In this document: in pieces, positions 45,830 to 54,059 of the stretch | Position numbering within the stretch: position 1 is the stretch's first letter | Layout: each line of letters opens with the position of its first letter | Origin: Micromonospora sp. CB01531 | GTDB lineage: Bacteria; Actinomycetota; Actinomycetes; Mycobacteriales; Micromonosporaceae | Reading direction: 5' to 3' | Assembly (NCBI RefSeq): GCF_001905095.1 | Contig: NZ_LWLS01000084.1 | Coordinates: forward strand, 1-64,000 | Length of the DNA stretch: 64,000 bases | Notes under the pieces: model-generated | Told to the model about the DNA's origin: nothing | The model's database searches: none | What the model saw: the letters and a program-made list of their open reading frames with translations, nothing else | Translations under genes and position numbers: made by a program

Positions 45830-46650
45830 GCCGGGCGCGCGGGGTGGCCCGCCGGGCATACGTCGACCTGCCGTGGGGACAGGTGCACTACCGCCACGGC
45901 GGCGACCCCGACCGGCCGGTACTGCTGATCCTGCACCAGTCCCCGCTGTCCTCGGCGACCTACGACGCGGTCGTCGATCCCCTGGCCCGGCGGGGCCTGC
46001 GGGTCGTCGCCCTGGACACGCCGGGGTTCGGGATGTCCGACCCGCCGCCACGCCCCTGGTCCATTCCCGAATACGCCGACGCCGTGTGGCAGATCGCCGA
46101 CGCCCTCGGACTGCCCCGGCTGCACCTGCTCGGGCAGCACACCGGCGCGATCATCGGGGCCGAGGCGATGATGCGGGCCTCCCAGCGGGTGCACCGGCTG
46201 ATCCTGCAGGGCATCCCGCTCTACGACGAGCAGGAGCGGGCGGAGAAGAAGCGGTCGTACGCCCCGGGTTACCTCCCGGCGCGTGACGGCGGGCACCTGC
46301 GGGTGATCTGGGACCGGGTGTACGGCCTCTACCCGAGACTGACCCCGGAGGAGGCGAACCGGCAGGTCACCGAGTACCTGTTGACCGGACCGGACTACGC
46401 CACGGCGTACCGGGCGGTCTTCGACCATCACGTGGACACCGCGGCGTTGGACGCGCTGCCCATCGTGCTGCTGCACGGGGCCGACGACCTGCTCGACCGG
46501 ATGACGCCGCAGGTGCGGGCCGCGCTGCCGCACGCGCCGCTGGTCACCATCCCCGGCGGGACGGACTTCGTCGCCGACGAGCAGCCGGAGGCGTTCGCCG
46601 ACGCGGTGGCCGCGCAGGTGCAGGCGGACCTGGAAGGGGGGCCGGCATGA
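45826..46650 (+). CDS. alpha/beta-hydrolase homologue with unusual catalytic residues
   Basis: A 274-residue alpha/beta-hydrolase fold protein. The oxyanion region is LLILHQSPLSSATYDAV, and the acid-side strand IVLLHGADDLLDRM is normal. The nucleophile elbow reads LLGQHTGAIIG, so the Ser position of GxSxG is His. The C-terminal GGGHF-type motif reads GGTDFVADEQPEAF, putting Asp where the catalytic His should be. Hydrolysis by the usual triad is therefore unlikely; a cofactor-free lyase or dioxygenase-like or binding role is possible. The GTG start overlaps the M20 stop, and its stop overlaps the OsmC start. Confidence 0.9.
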   Translation: MSRARGVARRAYVDLPWGQVHYRHGGDPDRPVLLILHQSPLSSATYDAVVDPLARRGLRVVALDTPGFGMSDPPPRPWSIPEYADAVWQIADALGLPRLHLLGQHTGAIIGAEAMMRASQRVHRLILQGIPLYDEQERAEKKRSYAPGYLPARDGGHLRVIWDRVYGLYPRLTPEEANRQVTEYLLTGPDYATAYRAVFDHHVDTAALDALPIVLLHGADDLLDRMTPQVRAALPHAPLVTIPGGTDFVADEQPEAFADAVAAQVQADLEGGPA

Positions 46651-47111
46651 GCATCGGGACACCGGCCGAGGTCGCGACGGCGGTCCCGGCGAACGTCATC
46701 TACACCGCGGCGGTGCGGGTGTCGGGCGGGCGGGGCGGGTCGGCCCGGTCGCTGACCGGGTCGCTGCGGGTCGACCTCACCCGGCCGGCCCAGCGGGGCC
46801 CGGCCGCGGTGGGCACCGATCCCGAGGAACTCTTCGCCGCCGGTTACGCGGCCTGCTTCGACAGCGCGCTGGCCATCGCCGCCCGCCAGGTGGGGGCGAA
46901 ACCGGGGCCGACCACGGTCACCGCCTCAGTCTCCCTCGGGCAGACCGAGGCGGGCCGGTACGCCATCGCGGTGGTGCTGGAGGTGTCGGCGCCGGAGTGC
47001 CCCCAGGCGGATCTGGAGCGCGCGGTGGCGCTGGCGGACCAGCTGTGCCCGTACTCGAACGCCCTGCGGGGCAACACTCCGGTGACGATCCAGGTCGATG
47101 GACACCGCTGA
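46647..47111 (+). CDS. OsmC/Ohr family protein
   Basis: A 154-residue thiol peroxidase-like protein. The reactive Cys pair lies in GYAACFDSAL and ADQLCPYSNAL, and the TDPEELFAAGYAACF segment is typical of Ohr. It reduces organic hydroperoxides in related bacteria. It is coupled by overlap to the preceding gene and overlaps the transporter start by 14 bases. In this setting it may remove peroxides made by flavoprotein oxidation. Confidence 0.93.
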   Translation: MSIGTPAEVATAVPANVIYTAAVRVSGGRGGSARSLTGSLRVDLTRPAQRGPAAVGTDPEELFAAGYAACFDSALAIAARQVGAKPGPTTVTASVSLGQTEAGRYAIAVVLEVSAPECPQADLERAVALADQLCPYSNALRGNTPVTIQVDGHR

Positions 47112-48084
47112 CCTGTCCCGTGTCGCCACGGCGAGGCCCGTGGCGGCATCGCCGCGGCCTGCCGGCCCCGTCGCGCTGGGCGTCGGGCTCGGGGCGATCT
47201 ACCTGCTCTGGGGATCGACCTATCTGGGCAACCGGGTTGCCCTGGAGAGCCTGCCTCCGATGGTGTGCACCTCGGCGCGGTTCCTGGCCGCGGCGCTGCT
47301 GCTGTTCGCGGTGGCGGCGTCGCGGCGGGGACGGGTCGCGCTGCGGCCGGCGCGGGGCGAGTGGGGCGGGGTGGTGGCCAGTGGACTGCTGATGGTCGGG
47401 GCAGGCAGCGCGCTGCTGGCCCTTGGGCAGCAGTACGTCCCGACTGGGCTGGCCTCGCTGCTGGTGGCCGGCATGCCGCTGTGGGTGCTGGTGCTCCGGT
47501 TGGGCGTCGGGCCGCGGCCGTCGTCGCTGGCGGCGGTTGGCGTACTGGGCGGGGTGGCGGGCCTGGCGCTGCTGTTCGCGGCGCCGGCCGGGCAGTGGCA
47601 CCTCGGCGGGATGCTGCTGGTGGTGCTCTCCACGATGGTGTGGGCGCTGGGCTCGACGCTGGCACAGCGGCTGAGGTCGCCGGCGGACCATCTGGTCGGC
47701 ACCGGGTGGCAGATGCTCGTCGGCGGGGTGGCGGTGGCGATGGCGAGCGTGGTCAGCGGCGAGGTGGGGCGGTTGCGGCTGGCGGAGGTGACCGGCCGCT
47801 CCTGGCTGGCATGGGCCTATCTGATGGTGGTCTGCACCGTCGTGGGGTTCAGCGTCTACACCTGGTTGCTGCGAAACGCACCGCTGCAATTGGCCGCCAC
47901 CTACGCGTACGTCAATCCGGTGGTGGCGGTGCTGCTCGGCATGATGATGCTGAATGAAAGGCTGACCGGCCGGCAGGTGGTTGCCGGAGTGGTCGTACTC
48001 GCCTCGGTGGCGCTGGTCATCGCGGTGGAACGACCCCGGCAGGTCGAGGGTCTGCCGGCCGGCACACCTGTCGCACCCACCTGA
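47098..48084 (+). CDS. EamA/DMT-family transporter
   Basis: A 328-residue membrane protein with ten predicted transmembrane helices in two EamA repeats (IYLLWGSTYLGNRVALESLPP; YLMVVCTVVGFSVYTWLLRNAPLQLAATYAYVNPVVAVLLG). The family exports amino acids, metabolites or drugs. The start overlaps the OsmC gene. It is the last gene before the IclR regulator, 45 bases away, and may export a waste product of the pathway. Confidence 0.93.
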   Translation: MDTADLSRVATARPVAASPRPAGPVALGVGLGAIYLLWGSTYLGNRVALESLPPMVCTSARFLAAALLLFAVAASRRGRVALRPARGEWGGVVASGLLMVGAGSALLALGQQYVPTGLASLLVAGMPLWVLVLRLGVGPRPSSLAAVGVLGGVAGLALLFAAPAGQWHLGGMLLVVLSTMVWALGSTLAQRLRSPADHLVGTGWQMLVGGVAVAMASVVSGEVGRLRLAEVTGRSWLAWAYLMVVCTVVGFSVYTWLLRNAPLQLAATYAYVNPVVAVLLGMMMLNERLTGRQVVAGVVVLASVALVIAVERPRQVEGLPAGTPVAPT

Positions 48085-48129
48085 CGCCCGGCGGTTCCCG
48101 CCCACCTACGTCGACAGTAAGGACTGAGG

Positions 48130-48972
48130 ATGACCACGACACCCGTCATTGACAATGACGTCAGCCGGACCCGGTCGGGGCTCGGACGTGCCCTTGATGT
48201 CATCAACATCATCGCCGCCCGGGCGCCGGAGACCCTCGGCGTGTCGACGATCGCGCGGGAGTTGGGGCTGCCGAAGGCGGTCGCGCACCGGATCCTCAAG
48301 GAGCTGGTGGCCGACGAGTTCCTCAGCTTCGACGAGGAGACCAAGCGGTACCGGCTCGGTGCCGGCGCGCTGACGGTGGGGCTGGCCGCGCTGCGCGCCC
48401 TGGACGTGCCGGACATCGCCCGGCGGTATCTGGTCCGGCTGGTGCGCACCAGTGGCGAGACGGCCACCTTGTCGGTGCGGCAGGGCTGGTACCGGGTCTA
48501 CATCGACCAGGTGCTCTCGCCGCACGAGGTGCGGATGTCGGTGTCGCTGGGCACCAGCCATCCGCTGCACTCCGGGTCGTCGTCCAAGGCCATCCTCGCC
48601 GCGCTGCCCGACGCGGAGGTCGAGGACTATCTGGACAGCCAGCCGCTGGAGGCGGTCACCCCGTCCACGATCACCTCACCGGTGCGGCTGCGGGCCGAGC
48701 TGGCTCGGATCCGCCACCAGGGGTACGCGGTGAGCATGGGCGAGCGGCAGAGCGGTGCGGGAAGCGTGGCGGCGGCGGTGCGCTACTCCACGGGTCAGGT
48801 GTTCGGATCGATCTCGCTGTGCGGACCCCAGAACCGGTTCACACCCGAGGTATGCGCCGGGCACGGCGCCCTGGTCGCCGCGGCGGCGGCGGAGATCTCC
48901 GCCGAGCTGGGTTTCCGGGCACCCGCGCAGCGCGCAGGTGAGCCGGGTGAAGGTCGACCGGCACGCCGTTGA
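48130..48972 (+). CDS. IclR-family transcriptional regulator
   Basis: A 280-residue regulator. The N-terminal winged HTH has GRALDVINIIAARAPETLGVSTIARELGLPKAVAHRILKELV. The C-terminal effector domain has HPLHSGSSSKAILAALPD and RHQGYAVSMGERQSGAGSVAAAV. IclR proteins usually sense a pathway intermediate of aromatic or small-acid breakdown. A perfect 9-bp inverted repeat lies 28 bases after its stop, directly before the CoA-transferase gene, and is its likely binding site. It divides the island into an upstream and a downstream block. Confidence 0.94.
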   Translation: MTTTPVIDNDVSRTRSGLGRALDVINIIAARAPETLGVSTIARELGLPKAVAHRILKELVADEFLSFDEETKRYRLGAGALTVGLAALRALDVPDIARRYLVRLVRTSGETATLSVRQGWYRVYIDQVLSPHEVRMSVSLGTSHPLHSGSSSKAILAALPDAEVEDYLDSQPLEAVTPSTITSPVRLRAELARIRHQGYAVSMGERQSGAGSVAAAVRYSTGQVFGSISLCGPQNRFTPEVCAGHGALVAAAAAEISAELGFRAPAQRAGEPGEGRPARR

Positions 48973-48999
48973 CCCGGTAGGCACGACCGAAATTTCTGC

Positions 49000-49022
49000 T
49001 CAGCGGAATGCTCTTCCGCTGA
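49000..49022. promoter_or_regulatory. palindrome, candidate IclR operator
   Basis: TCAGCGGAA (49000-49008) and TTCCGCTGA (49014-49022) are exact reverse complements with a 5-base gap. It sits 29 bases upstream of the CoA-transferase GTG and just after the IclR gene. Confidence 0.6.
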
Positions 49023-49051
49023 ACCGAGCGATGACTGGGGAGGTGGAACGG

Positions 49052-50248
49052 GTGAGCAACGGACCGCTGACAGGTCTGCGGGTCCTGGACGTCTCGACGA
49101 TCCTCGCCGGGCCCCTGTGCTGTCAGATCCTCGGCGACTTCGGCGCCGAAGTAATCAAGATCGAGCACCCGACGATGGGTGACAGCATGCGTGGGCACGG
49201 CAAGTCCAAGGACGGCCATCCCCTGTGGTGGAAGGAGATCTCCCGCAACAAGCGGCTGATCGGCCTGAGCCTCTCCGCGCCGGAGGGGGCGGCGCTGCTG
49301 CTGCGCCTGGCCGCCCGGGCCGACGTGCTGGTGGAGAACTTTCGCCCGGGCACGCTGGAGCGGTGGAGCATCGGCCCCGAACAGCTGCACCAGGTCAACC
49401 CCGGTCTGGTGATCGCCCGGATCACCGGCTTCGGCCAGGCCGGCCCGTACGCCTCTCGGGCCGGCTTCGGCACCCTGGCCGAGGCGATGAGCGGCTTCGC
49501 CCACCTCACCGGCACCGCCGACGGACCGCCCACGCTGCCCGCGTTCGGGCTGGCTGACAGCATCTGCGGGATCGCCACCTCGTCAGCGGTGATGATGGCG
49601 TTGTGGCACCGGGAACGCTCGGGCCGGGGCCAGGTCATCGACATGAGCCTGCTGGAACCGATCATGACCGCCGTCGGTCCCGGTCCCACCGTCTACGACC
49701 AGCTCGGGGTGGTGGAACACCGGCAGGGCAACCGGTCCACCAACAACGCGCCCCGCAACACCTATCGGACCAAGGACGGTTCGTGGGTGGCCGTGTCCAC
49801 CAGCGCCCAGGCCATCGCCGAGCGGGTCCTCCGGTTGGTCGGCCACCCCGAGGTGATCGACGAGCCCTGGTTCCGCACCGGCGTCGGGCGGGTGGCGCAC
49901 GCCGACGAACTCGACGCGTACGTCGGCGCCTGGATCGGTCAGCGCACCCGCGACGAGGTGACCCAGGCGTTCGCCGAGGTCGGCGCCGCCGTCGCCCCGA
50001 TCTACAGCGCCAAGGACATCGTCGAGGATCCGCACGTCCAAGCCACCGAGATGATCACCGTGGCCGACGACCCCGACCTCGGTCCGATGCGGATGCACAA
50101 CGTGATGTGGCGGATGTCGGAGACCCCGGGCCGGATCCGGTTCACCGGCCGCGATCCCGGTGCCGACACCGACGCCCTGCTCGTCGACGAGCTCGGCTGC
50201 GACCCGACCGAGATCGCCGACCTGAAAGCCCGCGACATCGTCGCCTGA
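49052..50248 (+). CDS. class III (CaiB/BaiF) CoA-transferase
   Basis: A 398-residue family III CoA-transferase. It has LRVLDVSTILAGPLCCQILGDFGAEVIKIEHP, ENFRPGTLERW and the catalytic Asp in FGLADSICGIAT. It moves CoA from a donor acyl-CoA to a carboxylic acid without ATP. GTG 49052 follows GGGGAGG; an in-frame ATG at 49031 has no ribosome site. It leads the downstream block of the island and probably activates the acid that the CitE-type lyase later cleaves. Confidence 0.93.
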   Translation: MSNGPLTGLRVLDVSTILAGPLCCQILGDFGAEVIKIEHPTMGDSMRGHGKSKDGHPLWWKEISRNKRLIGLSLSAPEGAALLLRLAARADVLVENFRPGTLERWSIGPEQLHQVNPGLVIARITGFGQAGPYASRAGFGTLAEAMSGFAHLTGTADGPPTLPAFGLADSICGIATSSAVMMALWHRERSGRGQVIDMSLLEPIMTAVGPGPTVYDQLGVVEHRQGNRSTNNAPRNTYRTKDGSWVAVSTSAQAIAERVLRLVGHPEVIDEPWFRTGVGRVAHADELDAYVGAWIGQRTRDEVTQAFAEVGAAVAPIYSAKDIVEDPHVQATEMITVADDPDLGPMRMHNVMWRMSETPGRIRFTGRDPGADTDALLVDELGCDPTEIADLKARDIVA

Positions 50249-50285
50249 CGACGCCGTGATGACAGCCGAAACGCGAGGAACCCCC

Positions 50286-51125
50286 GTGGCCACCACCGCC
50301 AGAACCGCCGACAGCCTGCTCGACGCCGTGCAGGCCGGCGTCACGATCTACGACCTGGGCCGGCCGCTCACCGTCGGCATGCCGCAGTCACCGAACCACC
50401 CGCCATTCTGGATCACCCTGCCGCGCCGGCACGGCGACACGGTCCGGCCCGACGGCGGCTCCGCCGCCAACGACCTGCTGGTGATGGGCACCCACGTCGG
50501 CACACACGTCGATGCCCTCGCGCACGTGTCCCACAACGGCCGGATGCACGGCGGGGTGGACGCCACCGCCGCGCAGGTCGGCGGCCGGTTCCACGAGTTG
50601 GGTGTGCACACCGTCGCGCCGATGGTCCGCCGGGGCGTCCTGCTCGACATCCCGGGCGCGCTGGCGCAGGAGAGCTGCCCGGCCGGCTACGAGATCACGG
50701 ACGCCGACCTCGACGCCGCAGTGTGCCGGCAGGGCACGTCGGTGGGACCGGGCGACGTCGTGCTCATCCGCAGCGGCTGGGGGCGGCTGTTCGACCACGA
50801 GGACCGCACCCGCTACATCGGGAAGGAGTCTGGGGTGCCCGGGATCGGCGCGGACGGTGCCACCTGGCTGGCCGAGCGCCGGGTACACGCCGCCGGAGCC
50901 GACACCATCGCCTTCGAGTGCCTGCCGCCGGGCAAGGGACACAGCGTACTGCCCGCGCACCGCATCCTCCTGGTGGAACACGGCATCTACCTGATCGAGA
51001 CGCTGGCGCTGGAGGAACTCGCCCGCGACGCGGTGTACGAGTTCACCTTCATCCTGTCGCCGCTGCCGCTGTACGGTGCCACCGGCTCACCGGTGCGTCC
51101 ACTGGCGGTGATCAGCCGTGGCTGA
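50286..51125 (+). CDS. cyclase-family metallohydrolase (kynurenine-formamidase-like)
   Basis: A 279-residue protein of the putative cyclase family. The metal motif HxGTHxDAxxH is intact in GTHVGTHVDALAHV, and later GDVVLIRSGWG and ADTIAFECLPPG are typical. Members hydrolyse N-formyl, cyclic amide or isatin-type bonds with a divalent metal. GTG 50286 follows GAGGA; a GTG/ATG pair at 50256/50259 is the alternative. The stop overlaps the MmgE/PrpD start by eight bases. Confidence 0.92.
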   Translation: MATTARTADSLLDAVQAGVTIYDLGRPLTVGMPQSPNHPPFWITLPRRHGDTVRPDGGSAANDLLVMGTHVGTHVDALAHVSHNGRMHGGVDATAAQVGGRFHELGVHTVAPMVRRGVLLDIPGALAQESCPAGYEITDADLDAAVCRQGTSVGPGDVVLIRSGWGRLFDHEDRTRYIGKESGVPGIGADGATWLAERRVHAAGADTIAFECLPPGKGHSVLPAHRILLVEHGIYLIETLALEELARDAVYEFTFILSPLPLYGATGSPVRPLAVISRG

Positions 51126-52563
51126 GCCGACCCTGGGCCAGCGCCTGGCCGCCTTCGCCGCCGACACACCCGCCGACGCCCTCCCCGACGAGGTGGTCGC
51201 CAGCGTCCGCGCCCGGGTGCTGGACATCATCGGGCTCTGCGTGGCGGCGTACCCGCTGCCGACCAGTCAGGCGGCCCTGGCGTACGTCACCGAGCAGGGC
51301 GGCCGGGGCCAGGCCACCGTGGTCGGCCTGGCCGAGCGGGTGCCCGCGGCGCTGGCGGCGTTCGCCAACGGCGTGCTGGCGCACTCCCTCGACTACGACG
51401 ACACGCACCTGCCGTCGGTGCTGCACCCCAGCGCGTCGGTGGTGCCGGCCGCCCTCGCCGCCGCCGAACTGGCCGGCGCGTCCGGCCGCGAAACGGTGGC
51501 CGCCATCGCAGTCGGCCTGGAGGTGTGTGTACGACTCGGCATGGCCGGCTACGACCGGACCGCTGGCAACTCGGTCTTCTTCGAGCACGGCCAGCACGCC
51601 ACCTCGATCTGCGGGACGCTCGGCGGAGCTGTCGCCGCAGCCCGGCTGCTGGGGCTGGACGCCGACAGCACCCTGGACGCCCTCGGGGTGGCCGCCTCGA
51701 TGGCCGCCGGACTGATCGAGGCCAACCGCAACGGCGGCACGGTCAAACGGATCCACTGTGGCTGGGCGGCGCATTCGGCGGTCAGCGCGGCGCTGCTGGC
51801 CCGGCACGGCGTGACCGGCCCACCGACGGTGCTGGAGGGACGGTTCGGCTTCTTCCAGGCGTTCCTGCGCGGAGAGTTCGACGCCGACGAGATCGTCCGA
51901 GGGCTCGGCACCGACTGGGCGGTGCCCGGCATCTTCTTCAAGCCGTACCCGGCCAACCACTTCACCCACGCCGCGATCGACGCGGCGATCGCGCTGCGGG
52001 AGCGGGGGCTGCCGGTCGACCAGATCGAGTCGATCACACTCGGCGTGCCGTCGCCGGTGATCCGCACCATCGGGCAACCCATCGAACGCAAGCGCGCCCC
52101 GCAGACCGGCTACGAGGCGCAGTTCAGTGGCCCGTACGCGGTCGCCGCCGGACTGTGCGGGGGCGGCGGGCTCGGCGTCGGGCTGGCCGACTTCACCGAC
52201 GACCTGGCCCGTGAGCCGGCTCGCCGGGCCCTGATGGCAAAGGTCGAGGTAGTGCCCGACGAACGGTGCGACGCCATCTTCCCCAACCAGTTCCCGGCGG
52301 TACTGCGGGTGGTCACCCGCGACGGACGGGAGTGGACCGAGGCCGTCCTTGCCAACCGCGGCGGGCCGCAACGCCCGCTCAGCGAGGCCGAACTGGCGGT
52401 GAAGTTCCGCCACAACGCCGCGGCCGGGCTGCCGGCGCAGATCGCCGCCCAGATCGAGGAGGAGGTCCACCGGCTGGACCAGGCCCCCGACGTCCGGCAG
52501 CTGACCAGCTTGATCACGTGTGAGAGGGCCACCGACGCCGCGCCGGTGGCGCCGAGCCGCTGA
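51118..52563 (+). CDS. MmgE/PrpD-family protein
   Basis: A 481-residue member of the 2-methylcitrate dehydratase / cis-aconitate decarboxylase / iminodisuccinate epimerase family. Conserved active-site segments are HSLDYDDTHLPSVLHPSASVVPA, KRIHCGWAAHSA, and KPYPANHFTHAAIDAA. It should catalyse dehydration, decarboxylation or epimerisation of a small polycarboxylate. The GTG start overlaps the cyclase gene. Its presence between a CoA-transferase and a CitE-type lyase recalls C4-C6 dicarboxylate pathways. Confidence 0.93.
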   Translation: MAEPTLGQRLAAFAADTPADALPDEVVASVRARVLDIIGLCVAAYPLPTSQAALAYVTEQGGRGQATVVGLAERVPAALAAFANGVLAHSLDYDDTHLPSVLHPSASVVPAALAAAELAGASGRETVAAIAVGLEVCVRLGMAGYDRTAGNSVFFEHGQHATSICGTLGGAVAAARLLGLDADSTLDALGVAASMAAGLIEANRNGGTVKRIHCGWAAHSAVSAALLARHGVTGPPTVLEGRFGFFQAFLRGEFDADEIVRGLGTDWAVPGIFFKPYPANHFTHAAIDAAIALRERGLPVDQIESITLGVPSPVIRTIGQPIERKRAPQTGYEAQFSGPYAVAAGLCGGGGLGVGLADFTDDLAREPARRALMAKVEVVPDERCDAIFPNQFPAVLRVVTRDGREWTEAVLANRGGPQRPLSEAELAVKFRHNAAAGLPAQIAAQIEEEVHRLDQAPDVRQLTSLITCERATDAAPVAPSR

Positions 52564-52584
52564 ACCGACAACGAGGAGCACCCC

Positions 52585-54048
52585 ATGACTACCTTCGACC
52601 TGCTGCTGACCAACATCCGCGTCGTCCGGCACGACCGGCCCGAACCCGAGCTGCTGGACGTCGCTGTCACCGACGGCCGGGTCAGCCGAATCGCCCCACA
52701 CATCGAGGCGAGCGAGGCCGCCCAGGTGGTCGACGGCGGGGGGCGGCTCGCGTTCCCCGGCGTGGTCGACGCCCACCAGCACTGGGGCATCTACAACCCG
52801 CTGGGCGAGGACACCGTGTCGGAGAGCCGCGCCTCGGTGCAGGGCGGCGTGACCACCGCACTGAACTACATGCGCACCGGGCAGTACTACCTCAACCGCG
52901 GCGGCCGGTACGACGACTTCTTCCCGGACGTCCTCGCCGCCGCCGAGGGGCGCTCCTACATCGACTACGGTTTCCACCTGGCCCCGATGATGCGCGAGCA
53001 CATCAACGAGATCCCGCAGCTGGTGGCGGAGCACGGGGTCACCTCGTTCAAGATCTTCATGTTCTACGGCAGCCACGGGCTGCACGGCCGCTCCGCCGAC
53101 CAGAACTCGTTCCTGATGATCCCGGAGGGCGAGCGGTACGACTACGCCCACTTCGAGTTCGTCATGCGGGGGGTGCAGGCGGCGCGGGAACGCTTCCCCG
53201 AGCTGGCCGACGACATCTCGCTGTCGCTGCACTGTGAGACCGCCGAGATCATGAGCGCCTACACCAGGCAGGTCGAGCAGGAGGGCAGGCTGCGAGGGCT
53301 GGAGGCCTATCACGCCTCCCGGCCACCGCACTCGGAGGGGCTTGCCGTGTCGATCGCGTCGTACCTGGCGCACGAGACCGGGCTGCCGAAGATCAACCTG
53401 CTGCACCTGTCCTCGTACAAGGCCGTCGACGCGGCGCTGCGAATGGCACAGGCGTTCCCGCACATCGACTTCCGCCGGGAGGTGACAATCGGGCACCTGC
53501 TCGCCGACATCAGCACCGCGCACGGGCTCGGCGGCAAGGTCAACCCGCCGCTGCGCCCCCGCGAGGACGTCGAGGCACTCTGGGAGTACGTCCTGGACGG
53601 CAAGATCGACTGGGTGGTCAGCGACCACGCCTGCTGCCGGGACGAGGTGAAGTTCGGCGAGCCGCGCGACGACATCTTCGTCGCGAAGTCCGGCTTCGGT
53701 GGCGCCGAGTACCTGCTGCCCGGCCTGGTCACCGAGGGCAGCCGGCGCGGCCTGTCGTACCAGCGGGTGGCCGAGCTGACCTCGTGGAACCCGGCGCGCC
53801 GCTTCGGTCTGCACCACAAGGGCGCGATCGCCGAGGGCTACGACGCGGACATCTGCCTGGTGGACCCGGACGTGACCTGGACGGTTCGGGCCGAGGACTC
53901 CGAGTCGACCCAGGAGTACACGCCGTTCGAGGGTTTCGAGCTGACCGCCAAGGTGACCGACACCTTCGTCCGCGGCGAGCACGTGCTCGTCGACGGCAAG
54001 GTCGCGGGCGAGCCGCACGGCCGATACATCTCCCGGCCGCAGCGGTAG
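52585..54048 (+). CDS. dihydropyrimidinase/hydantoinase-type amidohydrolase
   Basis: A 487-residue cyclic amidohydrolase with a complete binuclear metal site: DAHQHWG (DxHxH-type), the Lys expected to be carboxylated in TSFKIFMFY, His in SLHCETAE, His in LLHLSSYKA, and Asp in VVSDHACC. Such enzymes open cyclic ureides, imides or lactams. It keeps all ligands, unlike the M20 and alpha/beta-hydrolase homologues of the same island, so it is the best candidate for the ring-opening step. A GAGGAG site precedes the ATG. Confidence 0.93.
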   Translation: MTTFDLLLTNIRVVRHDRPEPELLDVAVTDGRVSRIAPHIEASEAAQVVDGGGRLAFPGVVDAHQHWGIYNPLGEDTVSESRASVQGGVTTALNYMRTGQYYLNRGGRYDDFFPDVLAAAEGRSYIDYGFHLAPMMREHINEIPQLVAEHGVTSFKIFMFYGSHGLHGRSADQNSFLMIPEGERYDYAHFEFVMRGVQAARERFPELADDISLSLHCETAEIMSAYTRQVEQEGRLRGLEAYHASRPPHSEGLAVSIASYLAHETGLPKINLLHLSSYKAVDAALRMAQAFPHIDFRREVTIGHLLADISTAHGLGGKVNPPLRPREDVEALWEYVLDGKIDWVVSDHACCRDEVKFGEPRDDIFVAKSGFGGAEYLLPGLVTEGSRRGLSYQRVAELTSWNPARRFGLHHKGAIAEGYDADICLVDPDVTWTVRAEDSESTQEYTPFEGFELTAKVTDTFVRGEHVLVDGKVAGEPHGRYISRPQR

Positions 54049-54059
54049 GGAGGCGAGGA

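Noticed and set aside
51112..54018. 968-codon open frame antisense to the MmgE/PrpD and amidohydrolase genes
   Set aside because: Composition is typical of a GC-rich shadow frame, while the sense strand holds two complete conserved enzymes.
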